A DNA stretch of 64,000 bases from Arthrobacter sp. UNC362MFTsu5.1 (GCF_000685965.1 NZ_JMLE01000005.1:62001-126000), one strand, 5' to 3'; positions 25,177-37,800 are shown, counted from the stretch's first letter. Numbers and translations: made by a program. Notes: generated by a model not told the origin, from the sequence alone.

Positions 25177-26271
25177 GTGAACACAGTGGGTAACCGTGCG
25201 GGCAAGCAGGACCGGGCGTGGGCGGATGAAGCCGTCCGCAGGATCAACGCCGAAAACAACAGATCAGCGGACACGCACCTCTACTCCGTCCCGTTGCCGG
25301 AGCACTGGGGAGTCCAGCTGTACCTGAAGGACGAATCCACGCACCGCTCCGGGAGCCTGAAGCACCGGCTGGCGCGCTCACTGTTCCTGTTCGGCCTGGT
25401 CAACGGCTGGATCCGGGAAGGCACCACCATCGTGGAGGCTTCCAGCGGCAGCACGGCGGTCTCCGAGGCCTACTTCGCACAGCTCCTCGGCCTGCCGTTC
25501 GTCGCCGTCATGACCCGCACCACCAGCCCCGAAAAGATTGCCCTGATCGAGCAGTTCGGCGGCTCCTGCCTCCTGGTGGAACACGCCTCGGAGGTGTACT
25601 CCGCTGCCGAGGAAGTCGCCCGGACCACACGCGGCCATTACATGGACCAGTTCACCTATGCCGAGCGGGCCACGGACTGGCGGGGGAACAACAACATCGC
25701 CGAATCCATCTTCGAGCAGCTTGCCCTCGAAGAGCACCCGGTCCCCCGGTGGATTGTGGTGGGCGCAGGCACCGGCGGCACCAGCGCCACCATCGGCCGC
25801 TACCTGCGGTATCACCGCCACGGCACGGAGCTCGCCGTCGTGGACCCTGAGAACTCAGCCTTCTACCCGGGCTGGCGGGACGGCGTCGCCGGCTTCAGCA
25901 CCGGCATGCCTTCCCGGATCGAGGGCATCGGCCGGCCGCGCATGGAGCCCAGCTTTGTTCCCGCCGTCATCGACCACATGATCCAGGTGCCGGATGCGGC
26001 GTCAGTGGCCGCCATGCGGCACCTGTGGGAGCTGGCCGGGCTGCACGCGGGCCCGTCCACCGGGACCAACCTCTGGGGCGTGTGGCAGCTGATCGCCGGG
26101 ATGGTCGCGGAGGGCCGGCGCGGCAGCGTGGTCTCGCTGATGTGTGACGCCGGGGACCGGTACGCCGGCAGCTATTACAACGAGGAGTGGCTGCAGGCCC
26201 GCGGGCTGGATCCCAGGCCGCACCAGGGAGTCATCAGGGAATTCTTCGAAACCGGAACCTGGCGGGCCTAA
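25177..26271 (+). CDS. cds1: PLP-dependent Cds1-like L-cysteine desulfhydrase
   Basis: 364-residue fold-type II PLP enzyme. PLP Lys62 is in [10 protein letters not shown], the substrate loop is [11 protein letters not shown] and the phosphate cup is [14 protein letters not shown]. The run [15 protein letters not shown] and the segment around the PLP lysine resemble mycobacterial Cds1 (Rv3684), which releases sulfide, pyruvate and ammonia from cysteine, rather than cysteine synthase. GTG start. Its end overlaps the convergent MBL gene by four bases. Confidence 0.82.
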   Translation: MNTVGNRAGKQDRAWADEAVRRINAENNRSADTHLYSVPLPEHWGVQLYLKDESTHRSGSLKHRLARSLFLFGLVNGWIREGTTIVEASSGSTAVSEAYFAQLLGLPFVAVMTRTTSPEKIALIEQFGGSCLLVEHASEVYSAAEEVARTTRGHYMDQFTYAERATDWRGNNNIAESIFEQLALEEHPVPRWIVVGAGTGGTSATIGRYLRYHRHGTELAVVDPENSAFYPGWRDGVAGFSTGMPSRIEGIGRPRMEPSFVPAVIDHMIQVPDAASVAAMRHLWELAGLHAGPSTGTNLWGVWQLIAGMVAEGRRGSVVSLMCDAGDRYAGSYYNEEWLQARGLDPRPHQGVIREFFETGTWRA

Positions 26272-26924
26272 ACCTCCACCGAGTCTCCGCTGGAAAGGTG
26301 GCTGTACTCGGTGCCGTACTTGGCTCCCAGGCGCTTCACGTGACCTTCGATAAGGCCGAGTCCGGTCTCATTGAGCAGGGCGTCGTGGATGGGGAACGCC
26401 TTGGCGGCCCGGACTCCGATGACGAAATCCACCACCTCGCCGACTTTGTTCCAGGGCGCGTGGACCGGGACGAGGAGGGTCCGGACCCCGATGCCGTCCG
26501 GAATCACAAACGAGTCGCCCGGGTGGTACACGTTGGAGTCAATCAAGTATCCGATGTTGGCCACCACGGGGATCTGGGGGTGGATCAGCGCGTGCTGTCC
26601 GCCGAACGTCTGAATGTCGAATCCCGCCGCGGTGAACGTTGAACCGGGCTCGACGTCCCGGATCCGGGACTCGGCAAACGGCGCCTCGGCCCGCAACGTG
26701 GCGGCTACTCCCCCGGGGGCAAAGACCAGGAGCGAGTCATTGCCCCGCAGGGCTGAGACCACGGCAGGAACGTCAATATGGTCGCCGTGTTCATGGGTGA
26801 CCAGGACCGCCCCGGCGGCGTGGAGGGCCTCGCCGGTTTCGGAGAACGTGCCGGGATCGAGCACCAGCACCTGCCCGTCCTTCTCGAGCCGGACACAGGC
26901 GTGGGTGTATTTAGTCAACTTCAT
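26268..26924 (-). CDS. metallo-beta-lactamase-fold hydrolase (UlaG-like)
   Basis: 218 residues with the metal-binding THEHGDHID (His44, His46, Asp48, His49) and later VPVHAPW. The size and start [14 protein letters not shown] match the UlaG-like subgroup of MBL hydrolases common in Actinobacteria, whose substrate is unknown. Confidence 0.88.
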   Translation of the reverse strand: MKLTKYTHACVRLEKDGQVLVLDPGTFSETGEALHAAGAVLVTHEHGDHIDVPAVVSALRGNDSLLVFAPGGVAATLRAEAPFAESRIRDVEPGSTFTAAGFDIQTFGGQHALIHPQIPVVANIGYLIDSNVYHPGDSFVIPDGIGVRTLLVPVHAPWNKVGEVVDFVIGVRAAKAFPIHDALLNETGLGLIEGHVKRLGAKYGTEYSHLSSGDSVEV

Positions 26925-27043
26925 GGAGCCAGCCTAGGGCGGCCTGCACGGCAGTGTCCACGAACCCGCCCGCGCACCCGTCCGACAGGTCCCGGCTGGT
27001 AATCTTGGACATTGCACCACCCCTGAGGGAAGCGAGTTATTCC

Positions 27044-27508
27044 ATGGCCCACGGCGCCAAGGCCGACGCCACAAAGCTATCCGCACCGGCACCCGCCGGC
27101 GGCCGGGAGCAGCGTGTCACCAAGCAGCGAGTGGCCGTGAGCGCCGCCCTGGACGAGCTGGACGACTTCGTCAGCACCCAGGAGCTCTACCGGATCCTGC
27201 AGAACCAGGGCACTTCCGTTTCACTGGCCACTGCCTACCGGATCCTGCAGTCGCTCGCCGACGACGGGCTGGTGGACGTCCTGCGCAACGGTGAGGGCGA
27301 GGCCGTCTACCGGCGGTGCGCCGTCACCGGCCATCACCATCACCTGCTCTGCCGCAACTGCGGCAAGGCCGTGGAAGTGGAGGCGCCCGCCGTGGAAACA
27401 TGGGCTGCCCGGACGGCCGCGGAACACGGTTACACCGAGGTAGCCCACACCGTGGAGATCTTCGGCCTGTGCCCGGACTGCACGGCCCGGAAATCCGCCG
27501 CGGGCTAA
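27044..27508 (+). CDS. zur: zinc uptake regulator (Fur family)
   Basis: 154-residue Fur-family repressor. The winged helix contains TKQRVAVSAALDELDDFVSTQELY. The metal sites include the His run at 97-100 (GHHHHLLC), structural C103-x2-C106 and C143-x2-C146. The first about 18 residues are an Ala-rich leader. Convergence with znuACB supports zinc rather than iron as co-repressor. Start ATG 27044 is preferred; an in-frame extension to 26954 has no ribosome site. Confidence 0.87.
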   Translation: MAHGAKADATKLSAPAPAGGREQRVTKQRVAVSAALDELDDFVSTQELYRILQNQGTSVSLATAYRILQSLADDGLVDVLRNGEGEAVYRRCAVTGHHHHLLCRNCGKAVEVEAPAVETWAARTAAEHGYTEVAHTVEIFGLCPDCTARKSAAG

Positions 27509-27559
27509 GGGGCACCGTGGCAGCCGCCGGGGCGCCGCCGCGGCCCGAGAGCTGCCGGC

Positions 27560-28447
27560 CTAGGAGGCTTCAGCCCCGGCCGGAAGGACCCGGCCGTTGA
27601 GGCCGCGGCCGGCCCGGACGCCGCCGATGATCCGGCAGACCACGTAGATCAGGAATGACAGCGTGGTCACGTACGGGCTGATGGGGATCCGCCCGCCGAG
27701 GGCAAGCAGGATGCCGCCCACAGTAGCCGTCACCGCGAAGGCCACGCTGAGCATCACCACCAGCCGGGGCGAGGAGGTCACGCGAAGCGCCGCGGCGGCC
27801 GGAGTGATCAGCAACGCGAGCACCAGGAGCGCCCCCACCACCTGGATGGACAACGCCACGCTGATGCCCAGCAGCACCATGAAGCCGATGCCGAGTGTCC
27901 GGACCGGCACACCCCGCGCTTCCGCCACTTCCGGGTCCACGCTGGCAAACGTGAGCGGGCGCCAGATGGCCACCAGCGCCAGCATCACCACGAGGGCGGC
28001 CGTGGCCAGGACCTGCAGCTGAACTGTATCCACGGATACGATCTGCCCCGTCAGGAGGCCGAACTTGTTGGATGCCCGACCCTCGTAAAGGGAAAGAAAC
28101 AGGATGCCCAGGCCCAGGCCGAAGGGCATGATGACGCCGATGATGGAGTTCTTGTCCCGGGCCCGGACCCCCATCACACCGAGCAGCAGCGCCGCCAGCA
28201 CCGAACCGATGAGGGATCCGAAGACGATGTCGGCTCCGATCAGCAGCGCGAAGGCGGCACCGGCGAACGACAGTTCGGAGATTCCGTGGACGGCGAACGC
28301 GAGGTCCCGTTTCATCACGAAGGTTCCGACCAGGCCGCCCAGCAGTCCGAGCAGCGCTCCTGCCCAGATGGAGTTCTGGACCAGGGCCAGGAGCTCGCCG
28401 TAGTTATCGAAATTGAAGATGGAGCCCAGGATGCTGTCCAAATCCAC
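27560..28447 (-). CDS. znuB: zinc ABC transporter permease
   Basis: 295-residue ABC-3 family permease with about eight hydrophobic helices and the conserved GxxxFAxxGISELSFAGAAFALL region. Start GTG 28447 directly abuts the znuC stop (no gap). Forms the membrane channel with the adjacent ATPase and binding protein. Confidence 0.92.
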   Translation of the reverse strand: MDLDSILGSIFNFDNYGELLALVQNSIWAGALLGLLGGLVGTFVMKRDLAFAVHGISELSFAGAAFALLIGADIVFGSLIGSVLAALLLGVMGVRARDKNSIIGVIMPFGLGLGILFLSLYEGRASNKFGLLTGQIVSVDTVQLQVLATAALVVMLALVAIWRPLTFASVDPEVAEARGVPVRTLGIGFMVLLGISVALSIQVVGALLVLALLITPAAAALRVTSSPRLVVMLSVAFAVTATVGGILLALGGRIPISPYVTTLSFLIYVVCRIIGGVRAGRGLNGRVLPAGAEAS

Positions 28448-29263
28448 TTAGCCCACCTCTCCTGCCACCGAATGCGCGTCCTCGTGGTGGTGCGTGGCCC
28501 CCTCCGGGAGCCCCACCACGATCATCCGGCCGTTGGCACGGATGACTTCGACCCGGCTGCCGTAAAGCCCGGAGAGCACTTCGGTAGTCATCACTTCTGC
28601 CGGCTTGCCCACGCGGAAACGTCCGCCGGCAAGGTAGAGGACGCGGTCCACGTAATCGATGATCGGATTGATCTCGTGCGTTACGAAGACCACGGCGCTG
28701 TCCTGCGTGCGGCACTGCTCGTTGATGAGCGCGCTGACGGCCTGCTGGTGCTGAAGGTCAAGGGAAAGCAACGGCTCGTCACAGAGCAATATCTGCGGAT
28801 CGGCGGCCAGCGACTGGGCAACCCTCAGCCGCTGCTGTTCGCCGCCGGAGAGCTGGCCCACCGGAACGTTGGCATACTCCGCGGCGCCCACCAGGTCCAG
28901 TAGTTCATCGATCCTGCGGTTGGCCTTTGCTGCACCGAGCCGCAGTCCCCAGCGGTGGCCGTCAACGCCCAGCCCCACCAGGTCCCGGGCACGAAGGGGC
29001 GTGTCCGGGGCAAAGGATTTCTGCTGCGGAATGTAGCCGATCAGGTTGCTGCCGCGTTCCACCGGACGGCCGCCCAGCGCCGCTGTCCCGGAATGGAGTT
29101 CCTGCAGTCCCAGCAGGACCTTCAGGAACGTGGTTTTGCCGCTGCCGTTCGGGCCGAGGACGGCAAAGAACTCGCCGGGATTGATATCGAGGTCCAGGTC
29201 CTCCCACAGTGTCCGTTTGCCGAACTTCAGGGTGGCTCCACGGAGGCTCACTACCGGTTTCAA
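28448..29263 (-). CDS. znuC: zinc ABC transporter ATPase
   Basis: 271-residue ABC ATPase: Walker A GPNGSGKT (37-44), signature [15 protein letters not shown], Walker B ILLCDEPLLSLDL, and the switch His in FVTHEIN. A C-terminal His cluster (THHHEDAHS) may bind metal. Second gene of the leftward znuACB operon. Confidence 0.93.
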   Translation of the reverse strand: MKPVVSLRGATLKFGKRTLWEDLDLDINPGEFFAVLGPNGSGKTTFLKVLLGLQELHSGTAALGGRPVERGSNLIGYIPQQKSFAPDTPLRARDLVGLGVDGHRWGLRLGAAKANRRIDELLDLVGAAEYANVPVGQLSGGEQQRLRVAQSLAADPQILLCDEPLLSLDLQHQQAVSALINEQCRTQDSAVVFVTHEINPIIDYVDRVLYLAGGRFRVGKPAEVMTTEVLSGLYGSRVEVIRANGRMIVVGLPEGATHHHEDAHSVAGEVG

Positions 29264-29372
29264 CGTTCTTTATCCTCGATTCATACGGGGCGAAGCGCCC
29301 CCACCATCTTAGGACTGCCAGTCCGTGGATGGTTCAGCACACGGCTTCCCGGGGCGGAATGCGCCCCGGGGG

Positions 29373-30335
29373 CTACTTGCCCAGGGCCTGCTTGATGTTG
29401 TCCACGTTGCTGCTCATCCACTGTACGTAGGTCTTGCCCTCGGGAAGGGTTTCGCTGAAGTCCAGCACCGGGACGCCGGCACCCTCGGCTGCTTTCTTGA
29501 GGGCCTGGGTCTGCGGGCTTTCCGTCTGTGTGTTGTAGGCCAGGAACTTGATGTCCTTCGAACCGGCCAGTTCCGTGGCTTCCTTGAGGACCGCGGGCGG
29601 CACATCGGAGCCTTCCTCGATGGCGGCCGTGTAGTCGGCAGGGGTCTTGTTCACGAGGCCGGCGGCCTCGAGCAGGTAGAGCGGTACCGGTTCAGTAACG
29701 GCGACGGGCGCCTTGGCCGCCGTCGTGGCAAGTCCGGCGGCCTGGGCATTCAGCGCCGCGATCTCTTTTTTGAACGAGTCGGCGTTGGCCTGGAAGGTCG
29801 GGGCGGACGCCGGCTCCAGCGCTGCGAGTTTGGCTTCGACGGCGTCGGCCAGCTTTGTCATGGCATCCAGGCTGTACCAGACGTGTTCGTTGAATGCTCC
29901 GTCGTGGGAGTGTCCGTGATCGTCGGCCTCGGCCGTGGACGCTGCGGAGGGCTCCTCTTCCGGGGCCAGCCCGGAAACCTCGACGGCGCTGATGATGTTC
30001 TCGTGGCCCAGGTTGCTGTCGTCGGCCAGCTTGTGCATGAAGTCGTCGTAGCCGCCGCCGTTTTCCACCACCAGGCGGGCCTTCGAAACCGCCAGCTTGT
30101 CCTGGGTGGTGGCTTCGTAGGAATGCGGGTCCTGGCTCGCCTTGGTGATCAGTGCCTTGACGTTCACTTTGTCGCCGCCGATTTCCTTGACGATGTCGCC
30201 GTACACGTTCGTCGAGGTGACCACCTCGACGGTGCCGGGATCCGCCTGCGGGCCGGCCGACGTCGTACTGCAGGCTGAAAGCAGCAGGCTCAGGCCGGCA
30301 AGGGCGGTGGCGGAAAGGGCTGCGGAACGGCGCAC
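29373..30335 (-). CDS. znuA: zinc-binding lipoprotein of ABC transporter
   Basis: 320-residue cluster A-I solute-binding lipoprotein. Signal peptide with lipobox LSAC (Cys22). A His/Asp-rich loop DDHGHSHDG (about 132-140), typical of zinc-specific members, is followed by NEHVWYSLDAM. GTG start at 30335. The 39-bp palindrome 71 bp upstream is the probable Zur operator. Confidence 0.92.
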   Translation of the reverse strand: MRRSAALSATALAGLSLLLSACSTTSAGPQADPGTVEVVTSTNVYGDIVKEIGGDKVNVKALITKASQDPHSYEATTQDKLAVSKARLVVENGGGYDDFMHKLADDSNLGHENIISAVEVSGLAPEEEPSAASTAEADDHGHSHDGAFNEHVWYSLDAMTKLADAVEAKLAALEPASAPTFQANADSFKKEIAALNAQAAGLATTAAKAPVAVTEPVPLYLLEAAGLVNKTPADYTAAIEEGSDVPPAVLKEATELAGSKDIKFLAYNTQTESPQTQALKKAAEGAGVPVLDFSETLPEGKTYVQWMSSNVDNIKQALGK

Positions 30336-30405
30336 GGAAGGACCTCGGATCTGGTTATCGGAAAACTTGCCACATGAGAATCAGGAGCATTAGCAACAAG
30401 ACGAG

Positions 30406-30444
30406 TGTAGCCCTAAATAGGAATGATTCCTATTTAGGGCTACA
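30406..30444. promoter_or_regulatory. 39-bp perfect palindrome with Zur-box-like core upstream of znuA
   Basis: Perfect 19-bp arms around a single central G; the core reads GGAATGATTCC, matching the AATGATT centre of actinobacterial Zur boxes. It lies 16-54 bp after the stop of the upstream gene on the same strand, so it may also fold as that gene's terminator. Confidence 0.75.
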
Positions 30445-30459
30445 GCATCCGGCGCGGGG

Positions 30460-31530
30460 CTACTCTCCGTCCGGCTGGCCGAGCCGGCGGATGCCCTTCG
30501 CCTGGGTGGCATCACGGATCTCGCCCACGAGCTGCTCGATCACGTCTTCAAGGAACAGCACGCCCTGGGTGTTGCCGTCCGGTCCGATGACCCGCGCCAG
30601 GTGTGATCCGGTGCGCTGCATCACGGACATGGCCTTTTCAATCTCGTCATCCATGGCCAGGTTCGCCAGGGACCTGATCCGGCTCTCGGCAATCGGGTGT
30701 TCGTATCCCGCCTCCGGAATGGACAGCACATCCTTGATGTGAAGGTAGCCCGAAAGCATGCCGTCCTCGTCCATCATCGGGAACCGGGAGAATCCGGTGC
30801 GGCTGACGGCCTTTTCGAACTCCACCGGCGTGGTGGGCGACTTCATCATGACCAGCTTGTCGAGCGGGACCATGATGTCCGACGCCGTGTGCTCGGAGAA
30901 TTCAAGCGCACCGGTGATCAGGCCGGCGTCGTCGTCCACCAGCCCGTGCCGGGTGGATTCCTGCACGATCGACTGGACCTCCTCCAGCGTGAACGAGGAG
31001 TTGACCTCGTCCTTGGGCTCAATCCGCATCAGGCGCAGGATGTGGTTGGCGGACCAGTTGAGGGCCGCAATCACCGGGTTCACCAGCCGCGCAATGAACA
31101 TCAGCGGCGGCGCCAGCAGCAGGGCTGCCTTGTCCGCAACGGACACCGAGATGTTCTTGGGCACCATCTCGCCGAACGTCACATGGAGGAAGGTCACCAC
31201 CAGCAGGGCCACGGTGAACGCCACGATGTCCGCCAGCTCCATCGGCATGCCGACGGCTTCAAGGGGAACCGCCATCAGATGGTGGATGGCCGGTTCTGCC
31301 ACCTGCAGGATCAGCAGGGAGCAGACCGTGATGCCCAGCTGGGCACACGCGAGCATGAGGGACACGTTTTCCATGGCCCGCAGCGTCGTCTGCGCCCGCA
31401 AGGAGCCGGCCTCCGCCAGCGGCTCGATCTGGCTCCGCCGGGCGGACATGACCGCGAACTCGGCCGCCACAAAGAAAGCGTTGCCGAACAGCAGGACCAC
31501 CAGCCAGAGAATTCCTGCCCAGTCGCTCAT
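30460..31530 (-). CDS. CNNM/CBS-domain membrane protein (hemolysin-like), shorter paralogue
   Basis: 356 residues: N-terminal DUF21/CNNM transmembrane domain (WLVVLLFGNAFFVAAEFAVMSARR) and a CBS-domain pair (about 205-335). CNNM proteins are linked to Mg efflux or divalent-ion handling; the hemolysin name is historical. It ends soon after the second CBS domain and lacks the C-terminal CorC_HlyC module present in its neighbour. ATG start overlaps the neighbour's stop by four bases. Confidence 0.88.
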   Translation of the reverse strand: MSDWAGILWLVVLLFGNAFFVAAEFAVMSARRSQIEPLAEAGSLRAQTTLRAMENVSLMLACAQLGITVCSLLILQVAEPAIHHLMAVPLEAVGMPMELADIVAFTVALLVVTFLHVTFGEMVPKNISVSVADKAALLLAPPLMFIARLVNPVIAALNWSANHILRLMRIEPKDEVNSSFTLEEVQSIVQESTRHGLVDDDAGLITGALEFSEHTASDIMVPLDKLVMMKSPTTPVEFEKAVSRTGFSRFPMMDEDGMLSGYLHIKDVLSIPEAGYEHPIAESRIRSLANLAMDDEIEKAMSVMQRTGSHLARVIGPDGNTQGVLFLEDVIEQLVGEIRDATQAKGIRRLGQPDGE

Positions 31531-32864
31531 GCCGTGCCTCCCTGGCCGGCCGCGTGCTCTTCGCCGCGGACCGGGGAAGGCTTGAAGCAGATCCGGTCGA
31601 TCCGGCGTCCGTCCATCCGGGTCACACTCAACGTGCCCCCGCCGACGTCCACTTTGTCCCCCACTGCGGCGATCCGGCCGAGCTGGCTCATGACGTAGCC
31701 GCCCACTGTTTCGTAGGCAGATTCGTCAGGCACCGTCAGTCCGGGAATCTGTTCCGAGAGTTCATCCGGGCGCAGGAGCCCGGGGAAGTACCAGTCCCCC
31801 GATGCACTCTGCAACAGTCCGGGACGTACCTTGTCGTGTTCATCCGCGACCTCCCCGACGATTTCCTCCACGAGGTCCTCGAGGGTGGCGATGCCGGCCG
31901 TGCCGCCATATTCGTCAAGCACGACGGCCAACTGCATGTTTCCCTCGCGGAGTTCGGCAAGCAGGGCATCCAGGTGGATGGTTTCGGGAACCCTCAGGAC
32001 GTCAGTCATGATGGCGCCTGCCTCAAGGTTGGCGCGCCGGTCCGAAGGGACGGCGATTGCCTTCTTGACGTGGACCAGGCCGCGGATGTCGTCGGCGGAC
32101 TCACCAATGACCGGGAAGCGTGAATACCCGGTCCGCCGTGCGGCGTCCACAATGTCCGAAACCGGCTGCCCGGCGGCAATTGTCTCCACCCGGATCCTGG
32201 GGGTCATCACGTCGGCCGCAGTCCGGCCGGAGAACTTCAGCGTCCGGGCGATGAAGTTGGCCGTTCCCGGGTCAAGTGTCCCCATGGCGGCGGAGCGCCG
32301 CACCAGGGATGCCAGTTCGGCCGGGGTCCGGGCGCCGGAGATCTCCTCCTTGGCTTCGAGTCCGAAGACGTTCAGCACTCTGTTGGAGAAGCCGTTCAGC
32401 ACGATGATGGCAGGCTTGAAGACGGCGGTAAAGACCAGCTGCGGACGGGCCACGGCCTTGCCAATCGGCAGGGACAGTGCAATGGCCATGTTCTTGGGCA
32501 CCAGCTCGCCGATCAGCATGGACCCCAGGGTGGCGATGGTCATGGCCATCACCAACGAAACGGAAGCAGCCGCGGCTTCCGGAACACCCGCCGCGGCCAG
32601 CGGACCTTCCAGCAGCTTTCCGACGGACGGTTCCATGACGTAGCCGGTCAGCAGGGTGGTCATGGTGATCCCGAGCTGGCAGCTGGATAATTGGGTGGAC
32701 AGTGATTTGAGGCATTTGAGCAGCGGCACGGCCGCTGCGTCGCCGCTGTCAACGGCCCGCTGGACCGTCGCCTGGTCCAGGGCGACGAGGGAAAACTCGA
32801 CGGCGACGAAGAAACCCGTGCCAAGGATGAGCAGGATGCCCGCAATAAGGAGTAGCCATTCCAT
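31527..32864 (-). CDS. CNNM/CBS-domain membrane protein with CorC_HlyC C-terminus
   Basis: 445 residues from ATG 32864 (MEWLLLIAGILL). DUF21/CNNM membrane domain, then two CBS domains (about 205-330), then a CorC_HlyC domain that includes SGDWYFPGLLRPDELSEQ and ends with RMDGRRIDRICFK. Likely forms a heteromeric pair with the following, shorter paralogue. In-frame codons upstream to 33095 are not family-like and are rejected. Confidence 0.88.
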   Translation of the reverse strand: MEWLLLIAGILLILGTGFFVAVEFSLVALDQATVQRAVDSGDAAAVPLLKCLKSLSTQLSSCQLGITMTTLLTGYVMEPSVGKLLEGPLAAAGVPEAAAASVSLVMAMTIATLGSMLIGELVPKNMAIALSLPIGKAVARPQLVFTAVFKPAIIVLNGFSNRVLNVFGLEAKEEISGARTPAELASLVRRSAAMGTLDPGTANFIARTLKFSGRTAADVMTPRIRVETIAAGQPVSDIVDAARRTGYSRFPVIGESADDIRGLVHVKKAIAVPSDRRANLEAGAIMTDVLRVPETIHLDALLAELREGNMQLAVVLDEYGGTAGIATLEDLVEEIVGEVADEHDKVRPGLLQSASGDWYFPGLLRPDELSEQIPGLTVPDESAYETVGGYVMSQLGRIAAVGDKVDVGGGTLSVTRMDGRRIDRICFKPSPVRGEEHAAGQGGTA

Positions 32865-33139
32865 CAGCGGTTTGCCTCCGGCGAAGAGGCCGGCCACGGA
32901 GCGGCTGGGGAAAGGGAGGCGCTGCCGGGGAAACCGCCCGGCGGAGGATGGTCGGCCGTTGCCGACCCTGTTTCCTGGAAGGCTGCGGCGTGGACTGCTG
33001 CAGAATGATGGGCGCGTGAACGGGGTTTGCCGGCTCTGTGGGTGGACTGCGGGGAGCTGGTATTCATGCTCCGCTGACAGCCCCCAGGCCGGCACCTAGA
33101 TTTACTGTCCATAAGAATGTCAGTCTACAGGAGCACCCC

Positions 33140-34657
<1,518 letters not shown>

Positions 34658-34711
34658 CTAGGAGCTTATTCGCGCAATAGTTTCGCCGCTACATGATTTG
34701 GGTCACCCTTA

Positions 34712-34742
34712 TTGGCAGTTAACCAAGGATCGTCACTAGACT
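34712..34742 (+). promoter_or_regulatory. candidate kgd promoter
   Basis: TTGGCA (34712-34717) and TAGACT (34737-34742) resemble actinobacterial -35 and -10 boxes with a rather long 19-bp spacer, 105 bp before the GTG start. Confidence 0.35.
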
Positions 34743-34847
34743 GGCAAAGGTCTGGGTTCACAGGACGCAGAGACTGGTTCGATTGTTGTGCTGAGGCACC
34801 GAAGGCGACCAGAGGGAAATCAAACTCATGGAAGAGGCGTATTTCAA

Positions 34848-37800
34848 GTGCCAGAGCAGCCTAGCCACCGTCTACCAGAGGAATTTGGCGGAAACGAGTG
34901 GCTCGTTGACGAACTGTACGAGCGTTACCAGCAGGACAAGAACACGGTAGATGCCAAGTGGTGGCCCCTGTTCGAATCCTTCGACGCCGGTGACAGCTCG
35001 TCTTCCAACGGGACCTCCGGTGCACCGGCGCCCGCAGATCCCTCAACCCGCGAACTTCCCGTTGTAGCTCCCGCTCCGGCCGCACCGGCACCGTCGCCGG
35101 CAGCCGCCAAACCGGCCGCTGCCGCCCCGGCCGCTTCCGCCCAGGCTCCCGCAGCCCCGGCGAAGAAAGCACCCGCCACTGTTGCCCGTGACGGCGCAAA
35201 GAAGCCCGAATCCGCAGGCACTCCGCCCATCCCCGCCCAGCTGCCGAAGAACGTCAAGGCTCCCACGGCTCCCGAAGAGGACGTTGTCTCCGTTCTCCGC
35301 GGACCGGCCAAGGCGATCGCTTCCAACATGGTCACCAGCCTGGAAGTTCCCACCGCAACCAGCGTCCGCGCCATTCCCGCGAAGCTGCTGATCGACAACC
35401 GCGTGGTCATCAACTCCAACCTGGCCCGGGCCCGCGGCGGCAAGGTCTCCTTCACGCACCTGATCGGCTATGCCGTCATCCGCGCACTGTCCCAGTTCCC
35501 GTCCATGAACGTCTACTACGACGAAGTGGACGGCAAGCCCGTCGCGGTCCAGCCGGCACACGTGAACTTCGGCATCGCCATCGACATGCCCAAGCCGGAC
35601 GGCACGCGCCTGCTCATGGTGCCGAACATCAAGAAGGCGGAGACCCTCAACTTCTCCGAGTTCTGGCACACCTACGAAGACCTGATCAAGCGTGCCCGCA
35701 ACGGCAAGCTGACCGCCGATGACCACTCCGGCACCACGGTTTCCCTCACCAATCCAGGCGGCATCGGCACCGTCCACTCCGTGCCCCGCCTCTCCAAGGG
35801 CCAGGCTGCCATCATCGGCGTCGGCGCACTGGATTACCCGGCCGAGTTCCAGGGCGCCAGCGAGAAGATCATCGCGCACAACGCCATCAGCAAGGTCCTC
35901 ACGCTGACCTCCACCTATGACCACCGCGTCATCCAGGGTGCCGGCAGCGGCGAGTTCCTCAAGCTCGTGCACCAGCTCCTGCTCGGTGCACAGAACTTCT
36001 ACGACGAGATCTTCGAGTCCCTGCGCATCCCGTACGAGCCCGTGCGCTGGAGCCCGGACCTGCAGGTGGACCCGGCCGACGAAATCAACAAGGTCGCCCG
36101 GATCCAGCAGCTGATCCACTCCTACCGCGTCCGCGGCCACCTTATGGCGGACACCGATCCGCTGGAATACGTCCAGCGGAAGCACCCGGACCTGGACGTC
36201 CTCACCTACGGCCTGACCCTGTGGGACCTCGACCGCGAGTGGCCCACCGGCGGCTTCGGCGGCAAGCCCATGCTGGCGTTCCGCGACATCCTCGGTGTGC
36301 TCCGTGACGCCTACTGCCGCACCACCGGCATCGAATACATGCACATCCAGGACCCGGCCGAGCGCAAGTGGTTCCAGGACCAGCTGGAGCACCCGTACTC
36401 CAAGCCCAGCCGCGAAGAGCAGCTGCGCATCGTTTCCAAGCTCAACGCCGCGGAAGCCTTCGAAACCTTCCTGCAGACCAAGTTCGTGGGCCAGAAGCGG
36501 TTCTCGCTGGAGGGCGGCGAATCGCTGATCCCGCTGCTGGACGCCATCATCTCCGATGCGGCCGACGACGATCTCGACGAAGTGGCAATCGGCATGGCCC
36601 ACCGCGGCCGCCTGAACGTGCTCACCAACATCGCCGGCAAGACCTACGCCCAGGTCTTCCGCGAATTCGAAGGCACCCAGGACCCGCGCTCCGTGCAGGG
36701 CTCCGGCGACGTCAAGTACCACCTCGGCACCGAGGGCACGTTCACCTCGGACAACGGCAAGGAGACGAAGGTCTACCTCGCCGCCAACCCCTCGCACCTC
36801 GAGGCAGTGGACTCCGTCCTCGAAGGCATCGTCCGCGCCAAGCAGGACCGTCTGGACCAGGGCGAGGCCTTCCCCGTGCTCCCCATCATGGTGCACGGCG
36901 ACGCCGCCTTCGCAGGCCAGGGTGTGGTGGCGGAAACGCTCAACCTCTCCCAGCTGCGCGGCTACCGCACCGGCGGAACCATCCATGTGGTGGTCAACAA
37001 CCAGGTGGGCTTCACCACGGCACCCTCGTCGTCGCGTTCCTCCACCTACTCCACTGACGTCGCCAAGATGATCCAGGCTCCGGTGTTCCACGTGAACGGC
37101 GATGACCCGGAGGCCGTGGTCCGCATCGGCCAGCTTGCCTACGAGTTCCGCCAGCGCTTCCACAAGGACGTTGTCATCGACATGGTCTGCTACCGGCGCC
37201 GCGGGCACAACGAGGGCGACGACCCCTCGATGACCCAGCCGCTGATGTACAACCTGATCGAAGCCAAGCGCTCCGTACGCAAGCTGTACACCGAATCGCT
37301 GATCGGCCGCGGCGACATCACCGAGGAAGAAGCCGAGCAGCTGCTCCGCGACTACCAGGAACGCCTGGAACGCGTCTTCGCGGAGACCCACGCCGCGCAG
37401 ACCTCCCCGATCCCGATCATCACCGCGGATTCCGCCGCCGTGTCCGATATCGAACGGCCCAGCGCCCAGCAGTCCGACTCCGGCATCAACGCGCCGGCGT
37501 CCACCGCGATCTCCCCGGAGACCCTGGCGCGCATCGGCAGGGCCCACATCGAGATTCCCGAGGGCTTCACGGTCCACGCCAAGCTCAAGCAGCTGCTTGA
37601 GAAGCGTGAACAGATGTCCCGCGAAGGCGGCATCGACTGGGGCTTTGGCGAGATCGCGGCCTTCGGCTCCCTCATCATGGAAGGCGTTCCGGTCCGGCTC
37701 GCCGGCCAGGACTCCCGCCGCGGCACCTTCGTGCAGCGCCACGCCGTGTTCCACGACCGTGCCAACGGCAATGAGTGGCTGCCCCTGGGCAACCTCTCCG

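Noticed and set aside
34788..34847. Upstream in-frame start for kgd
   Set aside because: The extra residues are Arg-rich and unlike the conserved N-terminus; GTG 34848 has a purine-rich ribosome site at the right distance.
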